Assembly: GCA_945938055.1 (NCBI GenBank)
Contig: CAMEUH010000017.1
Coordinates: 1 to 21,284, forward strand
DNA: 21,284 nucleotides
Direction of reading: 5' to 3'
Origin: an uncultured Eubacteriaceae bacterium
GTDB lineage: Bacteria > Bacillota > Clostridia > Lachnospirales > Lachnospiraceae
A program made the position numbers and the translations under genes. Positions 13,430 to 21,284 of this stretch are shown here, in pieces. Under the pieces are notes generated by a model. It saw nothing but the letters and a program-made list of their open reading frames with translations. It made no database searches and had not been told where the DNA came from. How positions within the stretch are numbered: the first letter of the stretch is position 1; each line of letters opens with the position of its first letter.

Positions 13430-14485
13430 TTATTTGCTTTTGCTTTTAAAACTCCTGCACAGAGCGTTTATTTGTCCAACCACCTGATTCGTAATATAAC
13501 CAAGAATCAGAGAAAGGATGATGGTAAAGAGCATATTCTGAGATACCGGCATCATTCCGCCTGCCGCATAAGCCATCAGCTGACCAATAAACCCTCCCCA
13601 GAGATAAATTTCATATGAACATTCACCCAGACTGCTTACCATGTGCAGCACCTTTTTCCCGGAAAATGCCAGGCAGCATAAAAGATATGGTAAGAATACC
13701 ATACAGCCCAGGATAAACTGCTTTATAACAAAACTCAGTAAAAGTCCCGCTCCTGCCGTCCATGCAAATACTCCGTTCAGCTTAATCCTATCGGCAAACT
13801 GTGCATAAACCATCCCAAGATAAAACATGGTAACCGGCATGATTACGGCAAGAATTCCATCGAACCCTTTTAAGGCAAATCCTGCCATGGCTCCCACCAT
13901 CACCATATAAATGCCTACTGACGGAACCGTATGTTTTTTTCGCAAAAGACCAAGACGGTAAAAAATATAGCAAAATGCATAACAGAACATTTCCACCCGG
14001 ATTGTCCAGATTGGTCCATTTACCGAAGGTCCATATATATTTTCCGTAAATACTCCCGGCAGATTATGTTCATTGAGAAAAATCAGGTTTTTCAGATAAG
14101 CATAGGTTCTGGCATCGGAAAAGTACTCTCCTGCTGTCAAGTTTGTTATCCATGGTGCAATCAGAAATACAATGGAAAAGGTCACCAGAATAAAAGACGG
14201 ATAAATCCGAAAAATTCTCCTTTTCCAATAATTCTTTCCGTCGCCTTTTTTCAGAAGGCTAAAAGTCACCAGCAGTCCACTGTAAAAGAAAAACGTGTTA
14301 ACCGCCAACCCGCCAAAATCTCCCTTTCCTCCTGTCAGTACCGAAAGCCAGTCTGTTTGCTGGTAATTGACTGCAAACGCATAAGCATGGCTTACGATTA
14401 CCAATACCGCCGCAATGAGTTTTACCAGATTCAGATTATTATTCCGGTTTTTTACTGCTTCCGACAACACATTACAAGATGTCAT
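13430..14485 (-). CDS. Acyltransferase family 3 membrane protein
   Basis: 351 residues with about ten hydrophobic segments. It fits the acyltransferase-3 family, integral membrane enzymes that O-acylate sugars, polysaccharides or lipids: NLNLVKLIAAVLVIVSHAY near the start (His33 is the likely catalytic His), NTFFFYSGLLVTFSLL, the positively charged loop WKRRIFRIYPSF, and YEIYLWGGFIGQL near the end. The frame is open to 14602, but the ATG at 14485 has GGAGG 7 nt upstream and gives the proper start. This start lies inside the end of cbiP (14-nt overlap), so the gene is translationally coupled to the cobalamin operon. None of the family's known roles belongs to cobalamin synthesis, so it may be a passenger at the operon end or may act on an unknown cell-envelope substrate. 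Confidence 0.85.
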   Translation of the reverse strand: MTSCNVLSEAVKNRNNNLNLVKLIAAVLVIVSHAYAFAVNYQQTDWLSVLTGGKGDFGGLAVNTFFFYSGLLVTFSLLKKGDGKNYWKRRIFRIYPSFILVTFSIVFLIAPWITNLTAGEYFSDARTYAYLKNLIFLNEHNLPGVFTENIYGPSVNGPIWTIRVEMFCYAFCYIFYRLGLLRKKHTVPSVGIYMVMVGAMAGFALKGFDGILAVIMPVTMFYLGMVYAQFADRIKLNGVFAWTAGAGLLLSFVIKQFILGCMVFLPYLLCCLAFSGKKVLHMVSSLGECSYEIYLWGGFIGQLMAYAAGGMMPVSQNMLFTIILSLILGYITNQVVGQINALCRSFKSKSK

Positions 14486-15956
14486 AAACTGCCTCCATGT
14501 CCAGATTTTTTCGGATTGTATCGGCAAGAAGCCCAAACTGTTCTTCTTTATACGCTCCATAATCCAGGTTCTGCCGCATGGCAGGAATTCCTTTTGTTTC
14601 ATACAGTCTTTTCAAAATCTCCTTGAGAAAAGCTTCATTTTCAAGGATTCCATGAAAATAGGTTCCAAATACATTTCCGTTAATACAGCCATCCGCACTT
14701 CCGTCATTCTTCCATAAAAGTGGCACTGCACCTTCCTTATAAGAAGTATTTCCCATATGAATCTCATAGCCCCTTATCTTCTCCGCCTGCTTTGATGGAG
14801 TTCCTTCAAAAACTCCTTCTCTGTTAAGGATACCCTCGGACCATTCCGTATGTTTTTCCTTGCCAAAATCAGTCTCCACATTAAGAAGTCCAAGTCCATG
14901 AATGCTTCCATGGCCTTCCACGCCTTCCGTATCTGTAATTTTCTTCCCGAGCATCTGATATCCGCCACAGATTCCCATGACCATCCCGCCATGGTTTGCA
15001 AAATCTCTTATGGATTCATCCAGTCCCTGGCTTAATAGCCACTTCATGTCAGCAATGGTGTTTTTCGTTCCCGGCAGAAGAATCATGTCAGCATCCTGAA
15101 GCTCCTGAGGTTTTGTTGCATAAATCAGACTGATGTCATGCTGGATTTCAAGCGGTCCAAAATCAGTAAAATTAGATATCTTTGGAAGACGAATCACACA
15201 GATTTTTAATCTTTTCGAAACTTCTCTTCGTGTGAAACGCCCACTCAGGCTGTCTTCCTCTTCAATGTCAAAATTTCCGTATGGAATCACACCCAGTACC
15301 TTTTTCTGACACACATCTTCCAGCATCCGGATTCCCGGTTCCAAAATACTACGGTCGCCACGAAATTTATTGACAATGAGTCCTTTTATTCTATCACGTT
15401 CTTCCTTTTCCAGCAATGCCACAGTTCCATATAGCTGGGCAAACACACCGCCCCGGTCAATATCTCCTACCAGGAGTACCGGTGCATCAATCAGCTTTGC
15501 CAGCCCCATGTTCACAATATCATCCTGCTTTAAATTAATTTCTGCCGGACTTCCCGCCCCCTCCACAACAATGATGTCATTTTGCTCTGACAATATGTTA
15601 AATGCTCTTTTAATCTCTGGAACTAGTTTTGTTTTAAAGGAAAAATACTCCGTTGCCGGCATGTTTCCAATTGGTTTTCCATTGACTATGACCTGTGAGC
15701 CCATGTCTGTGGTGGGTTTTAACAACACCGGGTTCATAAAAACAGTTGGCTGGATTCCACATGCTTCTGCCTGCATTGCCTGTGCCCTGCCCATTTCCAG
15801 TCCATCCCTGGTAACATAGGAATTCAATGCCATGTTCTGGGATTTAAATGGAGCCACACGATAACCATCCTCGCGGAAAATACGGCATAATCCCGCCGTT
15901 ATCAGACTTTTTCCTACATTTGACATGGTTCCCTGAATCATGATAACCTTAGCCAT
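14472..15956 (-). CDS. cbiP: Cobyric acid synthase (CbiP/CobQ)
   Basis: 494 residues. It amidates four side chains (b, d, e and g) of adenosylcobyrinate a,c-diamide with glutamine and ATP. The N-terminal dethiobiotin-synthetase-like half has GTMSNVGKS (9-17), FKSQNMALNS and VVEGAGSPAEINL. The C-terminal glutamine amidotransferase half has GICGGYQMLG with nucleophile Cys330 and a catalytic YFHGILENE (His435). The frame continues to 15983, but the ATG at 15956 has AAGGAGG about 6 nt upstream and gives the normal N-terminus. It overlaps the end of cobD by 8 nt and the following acyltransferase by 14 nt. The product feeds CbiB. Confidence 0.97.
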   Translation of the reverse strand: MAKVIMIQGTMSNVGKSLITAGLCRIFREDGYRVAPFKSQNMALNSYVTRDGLEMGRAQAMQAEACGIQPTVFMNPVLLKPTTDMGSQVIVNGKPIGNMPATEYFSFKTKLVPEIKRAFNILSEQNDIIVVEGAGSPAEINLKQDDIVNMGLAKLIDAPVLLVGDIDRGGVFAQLYGTVALLEKEERDRIKGLIVNKFRGDRSILEPGIRMLEDVCQKKVLGVIPYGNFDIEEEDSLSGRFTRREVSKRLKICVIRLPKISNFTDFGPLEIQHDISLIYATKPQELQDADMILLPGTKNTIADMKWLLSQGLDESIRDFANHGGMVMGICGGYQMLGKKITDTEGVEGHGSIHGLGLLNVETDFGKEKHTEWSEGILNREGVFEGTPSKQAEKIRGYEIHMGNTSYKEGAVPLLWKNDGSADGCINGNVFGTYFHGILENEAFLKEILKRLYETKGIPAMRQNLDYGAYKEEQFGLLADTIRKNLDMEAVYDIL

Positions 15957-17034
15957 TATGTTCCTCCTTTTTTCCAAAACCACATTCTTCCGCCCGAATC
16001 TGTCTTAATTCCCTAATCAAAAGCTGATTCGCCGAATGCTTTTTTATCCCAATCCGGTAATATCCCGTTTCCATACCACGGTAATCATCACAACGACGAA
16101 TTAAAATTCCTCTCTCAAGAAGAAGCTCATCCAGTTTTACATCCTTTTCCCGGAAAAGAATGTAATTTGCTACGCTCTGTACAACATTAAATTTTAATTT
16201 AATAAGTTCTTTTGTTAGATAAGAACGCTCTTTTTGTATATATTTCCTGCTTTTGTCCAGATATTCCTTTTCCTCTAAAGCAGCAAGGCCTGCTCTTTGT
16301 GCAACAGCGGATACATTCCAGTACTGCCTTATCTTCCGAACCGTTTCCAAAACCATTTCATCACCACAGACTGCATAGCCCAGCCGAAGACCTGCCATGG
16401 CATAATTTTTGGTGAAAGCCTTTATAAGAAACAAATTCGAATACTCTTTGGAAAACCCTGTCATGGATGGCTCATCCGTAAAATCCAGAAAACATTCATC
16501 CAGGACCACCATAATCCCATATTCCCTGCATTTACGCAATATTTCTATAATTAAATCCTGTTTTAATATGTTTCCGGACGGATTATTCGGATTACATAGG
16601 AAAATCATGTCATAAGATGCATCCAGCATCCCAATTAATTTTTCAAGAGTATTCCATGAGCTGATGGTAAAACCTTCCTCTTCCGGCATCGGAAAATATT
16701 TCACTTCAGCCCCCACTGCTGCAAGTGCCTTTTCATATTCGGAAAATGCCGGAACCAAAACCATTGCTTTTTTCGGCATGACTGCCCGGACAACATCATA
16801 AATCAGTTCTGAAGCACCATTAGCACATGAAATCCAGTCTTTTGGCACATTTTCCAGTTCTGCCAGCTTTTCGCGCAGCTTTCGGCAGTCATGATCCGGA
16901 TAGGTTTCATATGCTCCCACATTGGATTGAAGAATCTTTTTTACCCCCTGTGGCATGCCTAAGGGATTTAAACTGACGGAAAAATCATATTTGATATCCG
17001 GCTTGGAATAAATATCACCGCCATGCTGATACAT
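15949..17034 (-). CDS. cobD: L-threonine-O-3-phosphate decarboxylase (CobD), PLP-dependent
   Basis: 361 residues, class I/II aminotransferase fold related to HisC. It decarboxylates threonine phosphate to (R)-1-amino-2-propanol phosphate, the arm that CbiB attaches. The N-terminus MYQHGGDIYSKPDIKYDFSV is typical of CobD rather than HisC (the HGGD and the SxxxNPLG motif). Other motifs: CNPNNPSGN, DECFLDFTD and the PLP lysine in IKAFTKNYAMAGLRLGY (Lys209). The frame begins at a GTG (17049) with no binding site, whereas the ATG at 17034 follows GGTGGAG by 9 nt. It lies 30 nt after cbiB and overlaps cbiP by 8 nt. HisC itself is possible on fold alone, but the operon decides for CobD. Confidence 0.93.
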   Translation of the reverse strand: MYQHGGDIYSKPDIKYDFSVSLNPLGMPQGVKKILQSNVGAYETYPDHDCRKLREKLAELENVPKDWISCANGASELIYDVVRAVMPKKAMVLVPAFSEYEKALAAVGAEVKYFPMPEEEGFTISSWNTLEKLIGMLDASYDMIFLCNPNNPSGNILKQDLIIEILRKCREYGIMVVLDECFLDFTDEPSMTGFSKEYSNLFLIKAFTKNYAMAGLRLGYAVCGDEMVLETVRKIRQYWNVSAVAQRAGLAALEEKEYLDKSRKYIQKERSYLTKELIKLKFNVVQSVANYILFREKDVKLDELLLERGILIRRCDDYRGMETGYYRIGIKKHSANQLLIRELRQIRAEECGFGKKEEHNG

Positions 17035-17064
17035 GATTTCCTTCTCCACCTTTCATTTCTTTCA

Positions 17065-18033
17065 TCAACTTACCAGTATCACAAATAGCTTTATCAGTCC
17101 AAAAAGAACCAGTGCCAAGAAAGCCGTTCCCATCATCAGCCGGTTTGCATGTACAATATCGTCTGCTTCAACCGGCCGGAGGTCTTCTCCGATATAAGGC
17201 TTTTCATAAAGCTTTCCAAAATAATATGCATTTCCTGCAAGTCTTATATGAAGTGCCCCTGCACACACAGACTCTGTCTGGGCTGAATTCGGGCTCTTGT
17301 GCCGGTAACGGTCTCTCTTAAAAATCTTTGCTGCCATGACAGCATCATATCCATTGGCTCCTGCCGAAATAATCATTAATAGTGCTGCAAGTCTTGACGG
17401 AATTATATTTACCACATCATCCAATTTTGCAGGAAAAAATCCAAACCGGATATACCGTTCATTCCGATAGCCTGTCATGGAATCCATCGTATTAACTGCC
17501 TTATATGCCATTCCCAGTGCTCCACCGCCGATCACCATATAAAATAACGGTGCTATTACCCCATCTGATGTATTTTCCGCCACGGTTTCTACCGCCGCCC
17601 GAATAATTCCTTCCTTATCCAGACACTCAGTATCCCTTCCAACAATCATGGAAACGTCTTTTCTTGCCTTGAGAATATTCTCTTCTTTCAGAGAATCATA
17701 CACTTTCATGCTTTCATCACGAAGACTTTTAGCCGCAAGCATTTGATAACACACAAAGCTCTCCAGTAAAAATCCCACCGGTGCGCACCACTGATACAGC
17801 AAAAATAAGATTCCATATGGAAGAACCCCATAGAATAATAACATCAAAATTACCAGACACAGTCCTGCCAGCCGTTCCCATGCAGGAAAAATCTTTCGGA
17901 GTATTGTTTCCAATTTTGTAATCGTCTTTCCCATCAATCGGACCAAATGTGGCATTTCATGCGGATCTCCAAATATTAAATCCAGATTAAATCCAATAAA
18001 AACAGCAATAAGTGAAACAATCCAATGGCTCAT
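17065..18033 (-). CDS. cbiB: Adenosylcobinamide-phosphate synthase (CbiB)
   Basis: 322 residues, integral membrane protein with several hydrophobic segments, normal CbiB length. It joins aminopropanol phosphate to adenosylcobyric acid. Signatures: DLIFGDPHEMPHLVRLMGK (18-36), ETVAENTSDGVIAPLFY (149-165), and KAVNTMDSMTGYRNERY; the C-terminal region has SPNSAQTESVCAGAL, which is also conserved. The ATG at 18033 has AGGAAAG about 6 nt upstream and lies 12 nt after the stop of the cobU-like gene. It is followed by cobD, the enzyme that makes its amine substrate. Confidence 0.95.
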   Translation of the reverse strand: MSHWIVSLIAVFIGFNLDLIFGDPHEMPHLVRLMGKTITKLETILRKIFPAWERLAGLCLVILMLLFYGVLPYGILFLLYQWCAPVGFLLESFVCYQMLAAKSLRDESMKVYDSLKEENILKARKDVSMIVGRDTECLDKEGIIRAAVETVAENTSDGVIAPLFYMVIGGGALGMAYKAVNTMDSMTGYRNERYIRFGFFPAKLDDVVNIIPSRLAALLMIISAGANGYDAVMAAKIFKRDRYRHKSPNSAQTESVCAGALHIRLAGNAYYFGKLYEKPYIGEDLRPVEADDIVHANRLMMGTAFLALVLFGLIKLFVILVS

Positions 18034-18045
18034 GATTTTTCTTTC

Positions 18046-18474
18046 CTATCTCTCATCTTTCTTCTCATCCTTTATGACCTGACTAATCCCACAGATCATC
18101 CTGGTTACTTTCTCTGACTCTTTCGTCAGATAACACATGAGTCTTCCATAAATTTCCCGATAATCTCTCTCTTCCTTAGAAAGCGGAACAATCCCACAAC
18201 CAATTTCGTCTCCAATCATAATTATCTTTGGATTTTCCCGCACCAGTCTTTTTACAAACAGTTCCCTTTTACTTTCGGAAGACAGCTTGCTTAAGTAACG
18301 CCTGACCAAAAGATGAAAATGATTTACCAGCTTTACCCGAAAAATATCTTCAAACTCAAGCAGCGCTCCATCATCCTCTAAAGGCGCATTCTGCGGCCTT
18401 TCTAATGTTAAATCATATTTTAATCTGACAATTTCCCCTTTATTTTGCCCACTTCCGCCAATATATATTTCCAT
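18046..18474 (-). CDS. CobU-like protein with a degenerate nucleotide-binding loop
   Basis: 142 residues. The N-terminus reads MEIYIGGSGQNKGEIV where CobU has GGxxSGKS: the Gly-Lys-Ser/Thr of Walker A is replaced by Asn-Lys-Gly. The C-terminal half follows CobU closely: IIMIGDEIGCGIVPLSKEER (84-103) corresponds to the SNEVGxGIVP motif, then DYREIYGRLM and SEKVTRMICGISQVI. The middle is shortened and lacks the RxxRHxxxR segment with the guanylylated His. It therefore looks like a paralogue that has lost kinase chemistry and may be structural, regulatory or inactive. The true cobU is at 19794-19243 in the same operon. ATG at 18474 with GAGGA about 8 nt upstream; 20 nt after cobS, 12 nt before cbiB. 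Confidence 0.75.
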   Translation of the reverse strand: MEIYIGGSGQNKGEIVRLKYDLTLERPQNAPLEDDGALLEFEDIFRVKLVNHFHLLVRRYLSKLSSESKRELFVKRLVRENPKIIMIGDEIGCGIVPLSKEERDYREIYGRLMCYLTKESEKVTRMICGISQVIKDEKKDER

Positions 18475-18494
18475 AGAAGGTTCCTCTTTTCATT

Positions 18495-19256
18495 CTACAA
18501 TCTGCATCCAATCACTACAGTGAATGCCATAAACAATTCACTAACCTGAATCAGGAATCCAGCCATATCTCCGGTCATTCCGCCAAAATTTTTTCTTACC
18601 ATCCTGCAAAACCATGCAATGAGTACCGTAAAAACACAGCTGATTAAAAAACCAACCACATAATCCACCATAAAGCATGCACATCCCGCACCGGCAATAA
18701 AAAGAACCAGCACGGTTGAAACCGTTCTCTTTGCCTGACTCTTTGTAAAAGTATACAAAGTACCTTCCTTTCTTGCATTTTGGGACAACATTGCAAGAAG
18801 ACAAGCCACCGCACGGGACAAAACAAATCCAAGACTAATCAGTACAACTTCCTTTTCCGTAGCAGCCTGAGAAAAAATCCCTGCCATTGCAATCATATAA
18901 GCCGCCGCCCAGATAACAGCAAATGCTCCTACGTGGGGATCTTTTAAAATTTCCAGCTTTTTTTCTTTTTCTCCATAAGATGATAACGCATCCATCACAT
19001 CAATATAACCATCCATGTGAATCCCACCGGTTATCACCAGTGGAATCAGCGATGCAGTGCATCCATAAAATATATCATTAAATGATAATTTAACATATAT
19101 CCAATGCCAGGAAATCAGCGCAATTCCAATCACAAAGCCCACGAGCGGAACAAAGCACATACTATACCTGAGATTTTCCTCTGACCAGTCTGTTCTTCCT
19201 GTGGGAATCTTTGAATACATGGCAAATGCAACTTTCAAGGAATTAAATATTTTCAA
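18495..19256 (-). CDS. cobS: Adenosylcobinamide-GDP ribazoletransferase (CobS)
   Basis: 253 residues, polytopic membrane protein of normal CobS length. It joins adenosylcobinamide-GDP with alpha-ribazole (or its phosphate), the last step of the cobalamin nucleotide loop assembly. Signatures: AFAMYSKIPTG (10-20), the metal-binding GGIHMDGYIDVMDALSSYG (77-95) and DPHVGAFAVIWAA. The start codon overlaps the end of cobU by 14 nt, so the two are coupled. The substrate complex is thought to form at the membrane together with CbiB, also encoded here. Confidence 0.96.
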   Translation of the reverse strand: MKIFNSLKVAFAMYSKIPTGRTDWSEENLRYSMCFVPLVGFVIGIALISWHWIYVKLSFNDIFYGCTASLIPLVITGGIHMDGYIDVMDALSSYGEKEKKLEILKDPHVGAFAVIWAAAYMIAMAGIFSQAATEKEVVLISLGFVLSRAVACLLAMLSQNARKEGTLYTFTKSQAKRTVSTVLVLFIAGAGCACFMVDYVVGFLISCVFTVLIAWFCRMVRKNFGGMTGDMAGFLIQVSELFMAFTVVIGCRL

Positions 19257-19794
19257 GAAAATCCTCCTTTCGCAGTTCCTCCCTGCTTCCTTTTAGGAAC
19301 ACAGGAATTCCATACACCAGCTCCACAACATATTCTGCTCTTCTGGCAAGCATCGCATTGATTTGTTGCAGAAATACAATATATTTTTGCGTAAAATCGT
19401 CATAAATCCCACCGTCCGAAGCCACTTCATTGCTAACCACCACCAGATGAATACCTTTTTCCTCCAGTTTACCCAGCTGTCTTACAATATACTCCACCAC
19501 ATCGTTCCTTTTCGTAAGAAACATCTCATTCGCAAGAAGATTGGAAATGCATTCCACCATTGCAGAACCACCGCCCGATAAAGGCACTTCTCCCACATCC
19601 GTTTCCTGCTCAACAGTAATAAAATCGTGTTTCTTTCGGAGATTTACATGTCTTTGTATTCTCTCTTTTGTTTCCCTGTCGTCGGTCTTATGCATGGTTG
19701 CCACATAATAGTGTGGTCCCGGCAATTTTGCAAGAATTTTCTCCGCAAATTCCGACTTTCCGCTTGCAGCCCCTCCTGTAACCAATATCATCAT
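19243..19794 (-). CDS. cobU: Adenosylcobinamide kinase / guanylyltransferase (CobU)
   Basis: 183 residues, the usual size. It phosphorylates adenosylcobinamide and transfers GMP to give adenosylcobinamide-GDP. Walker A is intact (VTGGAASGKSEFAEK, 5-19). The ERIQRHVNLRKK segment carries His49, the likely guanylylated residue. VVVSNEVASDGGIYDD and VYGIPVFLKG complete the C-terminal part; the GxGIVP motif of enterobacterial CobU is replaced by an SDGG form that I know from clostridial enzymes. The ATG overlaps the cobT stop by 4 nt (ATGA), and cobS starts 14 nt before its end. Confidence 0.94.
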   Translation of the reverse strand: MMILVTGGAASGKSEFAEKILAKLPGPHYYVATMHKTDDRETKERIQRHVNLRKKHDFITVEQETDVGEVPLSGGGSAMVECISNLLANEMFLTKRNDVVEYIVRQLGKLEEKGIHLVVVSNEVASDGGIYDDFTQKYIVFLQQINAMLARRAEYVVELVYGIPVFLKGSREELRKEDFLENI

Positions 19795-20870
19795 AATGGC
19801 TTATATGCCTCCATATTAATATCCGAGAAGGTAATATTCTGCGAATAAATCTGATGTGCCATGTCAATGAGCGGAAATATGCTGACCGCTCCGGTTCCCT
19901 CTCCAAGAGCCATGTCTGCATAAATCAAAGGCTCCTTTCCCAGCTTTTCACTAAGCATTCTGCATGCCGGCTCTTTTCCAGCATGTGATGGAATAATATA
20001 GTCAATTATATCTTGATTTAACATTGTGGCTAATATGGCAGAAATAGTGGAAATCAACCCATCAGCTATAACCGGAATCTGATAAATGGCCCCGCCAGCA
20101 AATAAGCCCGTCATCCCTGCAATATCAAGCCCGCCGATTTTAGCAATCATATCAACCGGGTCATCCGGATTCGGCTGATTGACTGCAATCGCTCTTTTAA
20201 TCACATCAATTTTCCGTTTCAGGCCTTCCCCGGATAATCCCGCGCCTTTTCCAGTCACAAGCTCCGGCTCTCTTCCAAGCAGCATACTGGCAATTGCACT
20301 GCTGGTTGTCGTATTTCCAATTCCCATTTCGCCGGATGCAATCAGATCAAATCCCTGTTTTCTGGCATAACCCGCCATCTCAATACCATAGAGAATTGCC
20401 TGGATACACTCTTCCCGTTTCATTGCAGGTCCCACGGCAATATTTTCCGTCCCTCTCCTTACACAAAAGTCCAATACCCCCGGATGGCCTACTTTCTTTT
20501 TCATGCCGATGTCCACCGGAATCACCGTGACATTACTGATTCTGCCCATCAGATTTACATTTGCCCTGCCTTCGGCGAGATTTTCTGCCACAATGGCAGT
20601 TACCGACTCATCTGTCTGACTGATTCCTTCACAAACTACACCGTTATCCGCACAAAAAATCACAGCACACTTTTTCTTCACAGGAGCATCCATATCCTGA
20701 CGCACCGCTCCAATCTGACAGAGTAATTCCTCCAGTCTTCCCAAACCGTTCAACGGCTTCGCAATGGAATTCCAGCGTGCTTTACACTGACGAAAAATCT
20801 CCCTGTCGGCTGGCCTGATTTGAGATATCTTTCTTGTTAATTCATCATTTAATCTTTGAATTTCATCCAT
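19791..20870 (-). CDS. cobT: Nicotinate-nucleotide--dimethylbenzimidazole phosphoribosyltransferase (CobT)
   Basis: 359 residues from the ATG at 20870, the classical CobT length. It makes alpha-ribazole phosphate from nicotinate mononucleotide and the lower-ligand base. Motifs: KARWNSIAKPLNGLGRLEEL (30-49), FCADNGVVCEGISQ (72-85), SGEMGIGNTTTSSAI (179-193) and the catalytic Glu300 in PSHAGKEPA (294-302). Start choice is open: the frame extends to 20945. The ATG at 20894 has GGGAG 10 nt upstream and would overlap cbiA by 14 nt, as elsewhere in this operon; the ATG at 20870 has AAAGGA about 13 nt upstream and gives the family N-terminus. The base used (dimethylbenzimidazole or another) cannot be told from sequence. 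Confidence 0.93.
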   Translation of the reverse strand: MDEIQRLNDELTRKISQIRPADREIFRQCKARWNSIAKPLNGLGRLEELLCQIGAVRQDMDAPVKKKCAVIFCADNGVVCEGISQTDESVTAIVAENLAEGRANVNLMGRISNVTVIPVDIGMKKKVGHPGVLDFCVRRGTENIAVGPAMKREECIQAILYGIEMAGYARKQGFDLIASGEMGIGNTTTSSAIASMLLGREPELVTGKGAGLSGEGLKRKIDVIKRAIAVNQPNPDDPVDMIAKIGGLDIAGMTGLFAGGAIYQIPVIADGLISTISAILATMLNQDIIDYIIPSHAGKEPACRMLSEKLGKEPLIYADMALGEGTGAVSIFPLIDMAHQIYSQNITFSDINMEAYKPL

Positions 20871-20880
20871 TTTACAGCAT

Positions 20881-21284
20881 TCATCCTTTACCATATTCCT
20901 GATACTCCCTGCACTTCTTACAAAAATTCTCAACTGCCATTTCATTTGCCGGAAAATACAAATGTGTAAATCCCGCTGCTAATGTATCACGAACATATCC
21001 ACAAAGATAAGGAGGTTCCTCATTATTTTCCTTACCCGCAATCTTTTTGCTCAAAAAAGCATCCCCATTCTCTTCACTATCCCAATAATGGAATTCATGT
21101 CCAACCAGTTTTTCGCCTTTTTTACATAACAGATTATCCTTTAATGCTTCCAGCGACACATAGCCAAACCGGACCAGATTTTTTTGTTTCTTACATGTTC
21201 CCGGTAGAATTCCAGTCATGGCATGCATTTCATGATGCAAATCCTCCAGTGCTTCTTTCAGATACATATAGCCTCCGCACTCAG
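20881..21284 (-). CDS. cbiA: Cobyrinate a,c-diamide synthase (CbiA), C-terminal part (partial)
   Basis: The last 134 residues of CbiA, cut by the right edge of the window. At the edge the frame reads ECGGYMYLKEAL, the nucleophile-Cys motif of the glutamine amidotransferase domain (AECGGYMYL in the family; Cys encoded at 21279-21277). The rest continues with KNLVRFGYVSLEAL, VGHEFHYWD (the catalytic-site HEFHYS-type motif) and GYVRDTLAAGFTHLYFPAN, with a C-terminal His where the Cys-His-Glu triad needs it. CbiA amidates the a and c side chains of cobyrinic acid. It is the first visible gene of the cobalamin operon; any B12 riboswitch would be further upstream, outside the window. Confidence 0.92.
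   Translation of the reverse strand, partial: ECGGYMYLKEALEDLHHEMHAMTGILPGTCKKQKNLVRFGYVSLEALKDNLLCKKGEKLVGHEFHYWDSEENGDAFLSKKIAGKENNEEPPYLCGYVRDTLAAGFTHLYFPANEMAVENFCKKCREYQEYGKG

Noticed and set aside
13931..14626. 231-codon open frame antisense to the acyltransferase and the cbiP end
   Set aside because: Opposite strand of two real genes; composition is Arg/Gln/Ser-rich with no recognisable domain.
20881..21284. Cobalamin riboswitch for the cob operon
   Set aside because: The window ends inside cbiA, so the operon leader is not included. No B12-box-like sequence is seen between genes inside the window.

Overview
The window looks like a chromosomal segment of a spore-forming, low-to-moderate GC anaerobic Firmicute, most likely a member of the Lachnospiraceae. 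This is an inference from gene content and protein style: a SipL-type spore coat protein, SpoVG, a GlgC/GlgD pair, DnaD plus a DnaI/DnaC-type helicase loader, a long-form clostridial PRPP synthase, a small cytoplasmic protein of a type I recognise from Lachnospiraceae, and an anaerobic-type cobalamin operon. I see no insertion sequences, tRNA or rRNA genes, CRISPR arrays or phage genes.

Layout. (1) 1-1889: an AraC-type regulator (minus, cut by the left edge) diverges from a MATE-family efflux pump (plus). (2) 1890-2661: a sigma-28-like promoter, a strong RBS and then a Lachnospiraceae-type small protein whose N-terminal reading frame is broken; a strong hairpin terminator follows. (3) 4641-2666, minus: a PrcB-like lipoprotein and the spore coat/SpoIVA-interacting protein SipL (SPOCS domains plus LysM). 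(4) 5251-4730, minus: an unrecognised, AT-rich 173-residue protein. (5) 8045-5355, minus: glgC-glgD-spoVG, an operon with a good promoter and a terminator. (6) 8357-13364, plus: murC (split by a frameshift), a cluster of DnaA-box-like 9-mers, dnaD, the helicase loader gene, and prs with its own near-consensus promoter. (7) 21284-13430, minus: cobalamin genes cbiA (cut by the right edge), cobT, cobU, cobS, a degenerate cobU-like gene, cbiB, cobD and cbiP, ending in an acyltransferase-3 membrane protein. Several of these genes overlap by 4 to 14 nt.

How the genes fit together. The cobalamin operon amidates corrin side chains (CbiA, CbiP), makes the aminopropanol phosphate arm (CobD) and attaches it (CbiB), activates the nucleotide loop (CobU, CobT) and joins the two (CobS). 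GlgC/GlgD supply ADP-glucose for glycogen. MurC is a peptidoglycan precursor ligase. DnaD and the loader act in replication initiation. PRPP synthase feeds nucleotide synthesis and, indirectly, the nicotinate mononucleotide used by CobT.

Points most worth a second look: the break in the normally essential murC gene, and the prfB-like CTC TGA C context exactly at that break; six DnaA-box-like sites in about 100 bp in front of the primosome genes; the sigma-28-like promoter in front of a gene with a damaged N-terminus; the second, Walker-A-defective CobU-like protein; and an acyltransferase translationally coupled to the cobalamin operon. Two broken frames within 8 kb also raise the possibility of sequence or assembly error.
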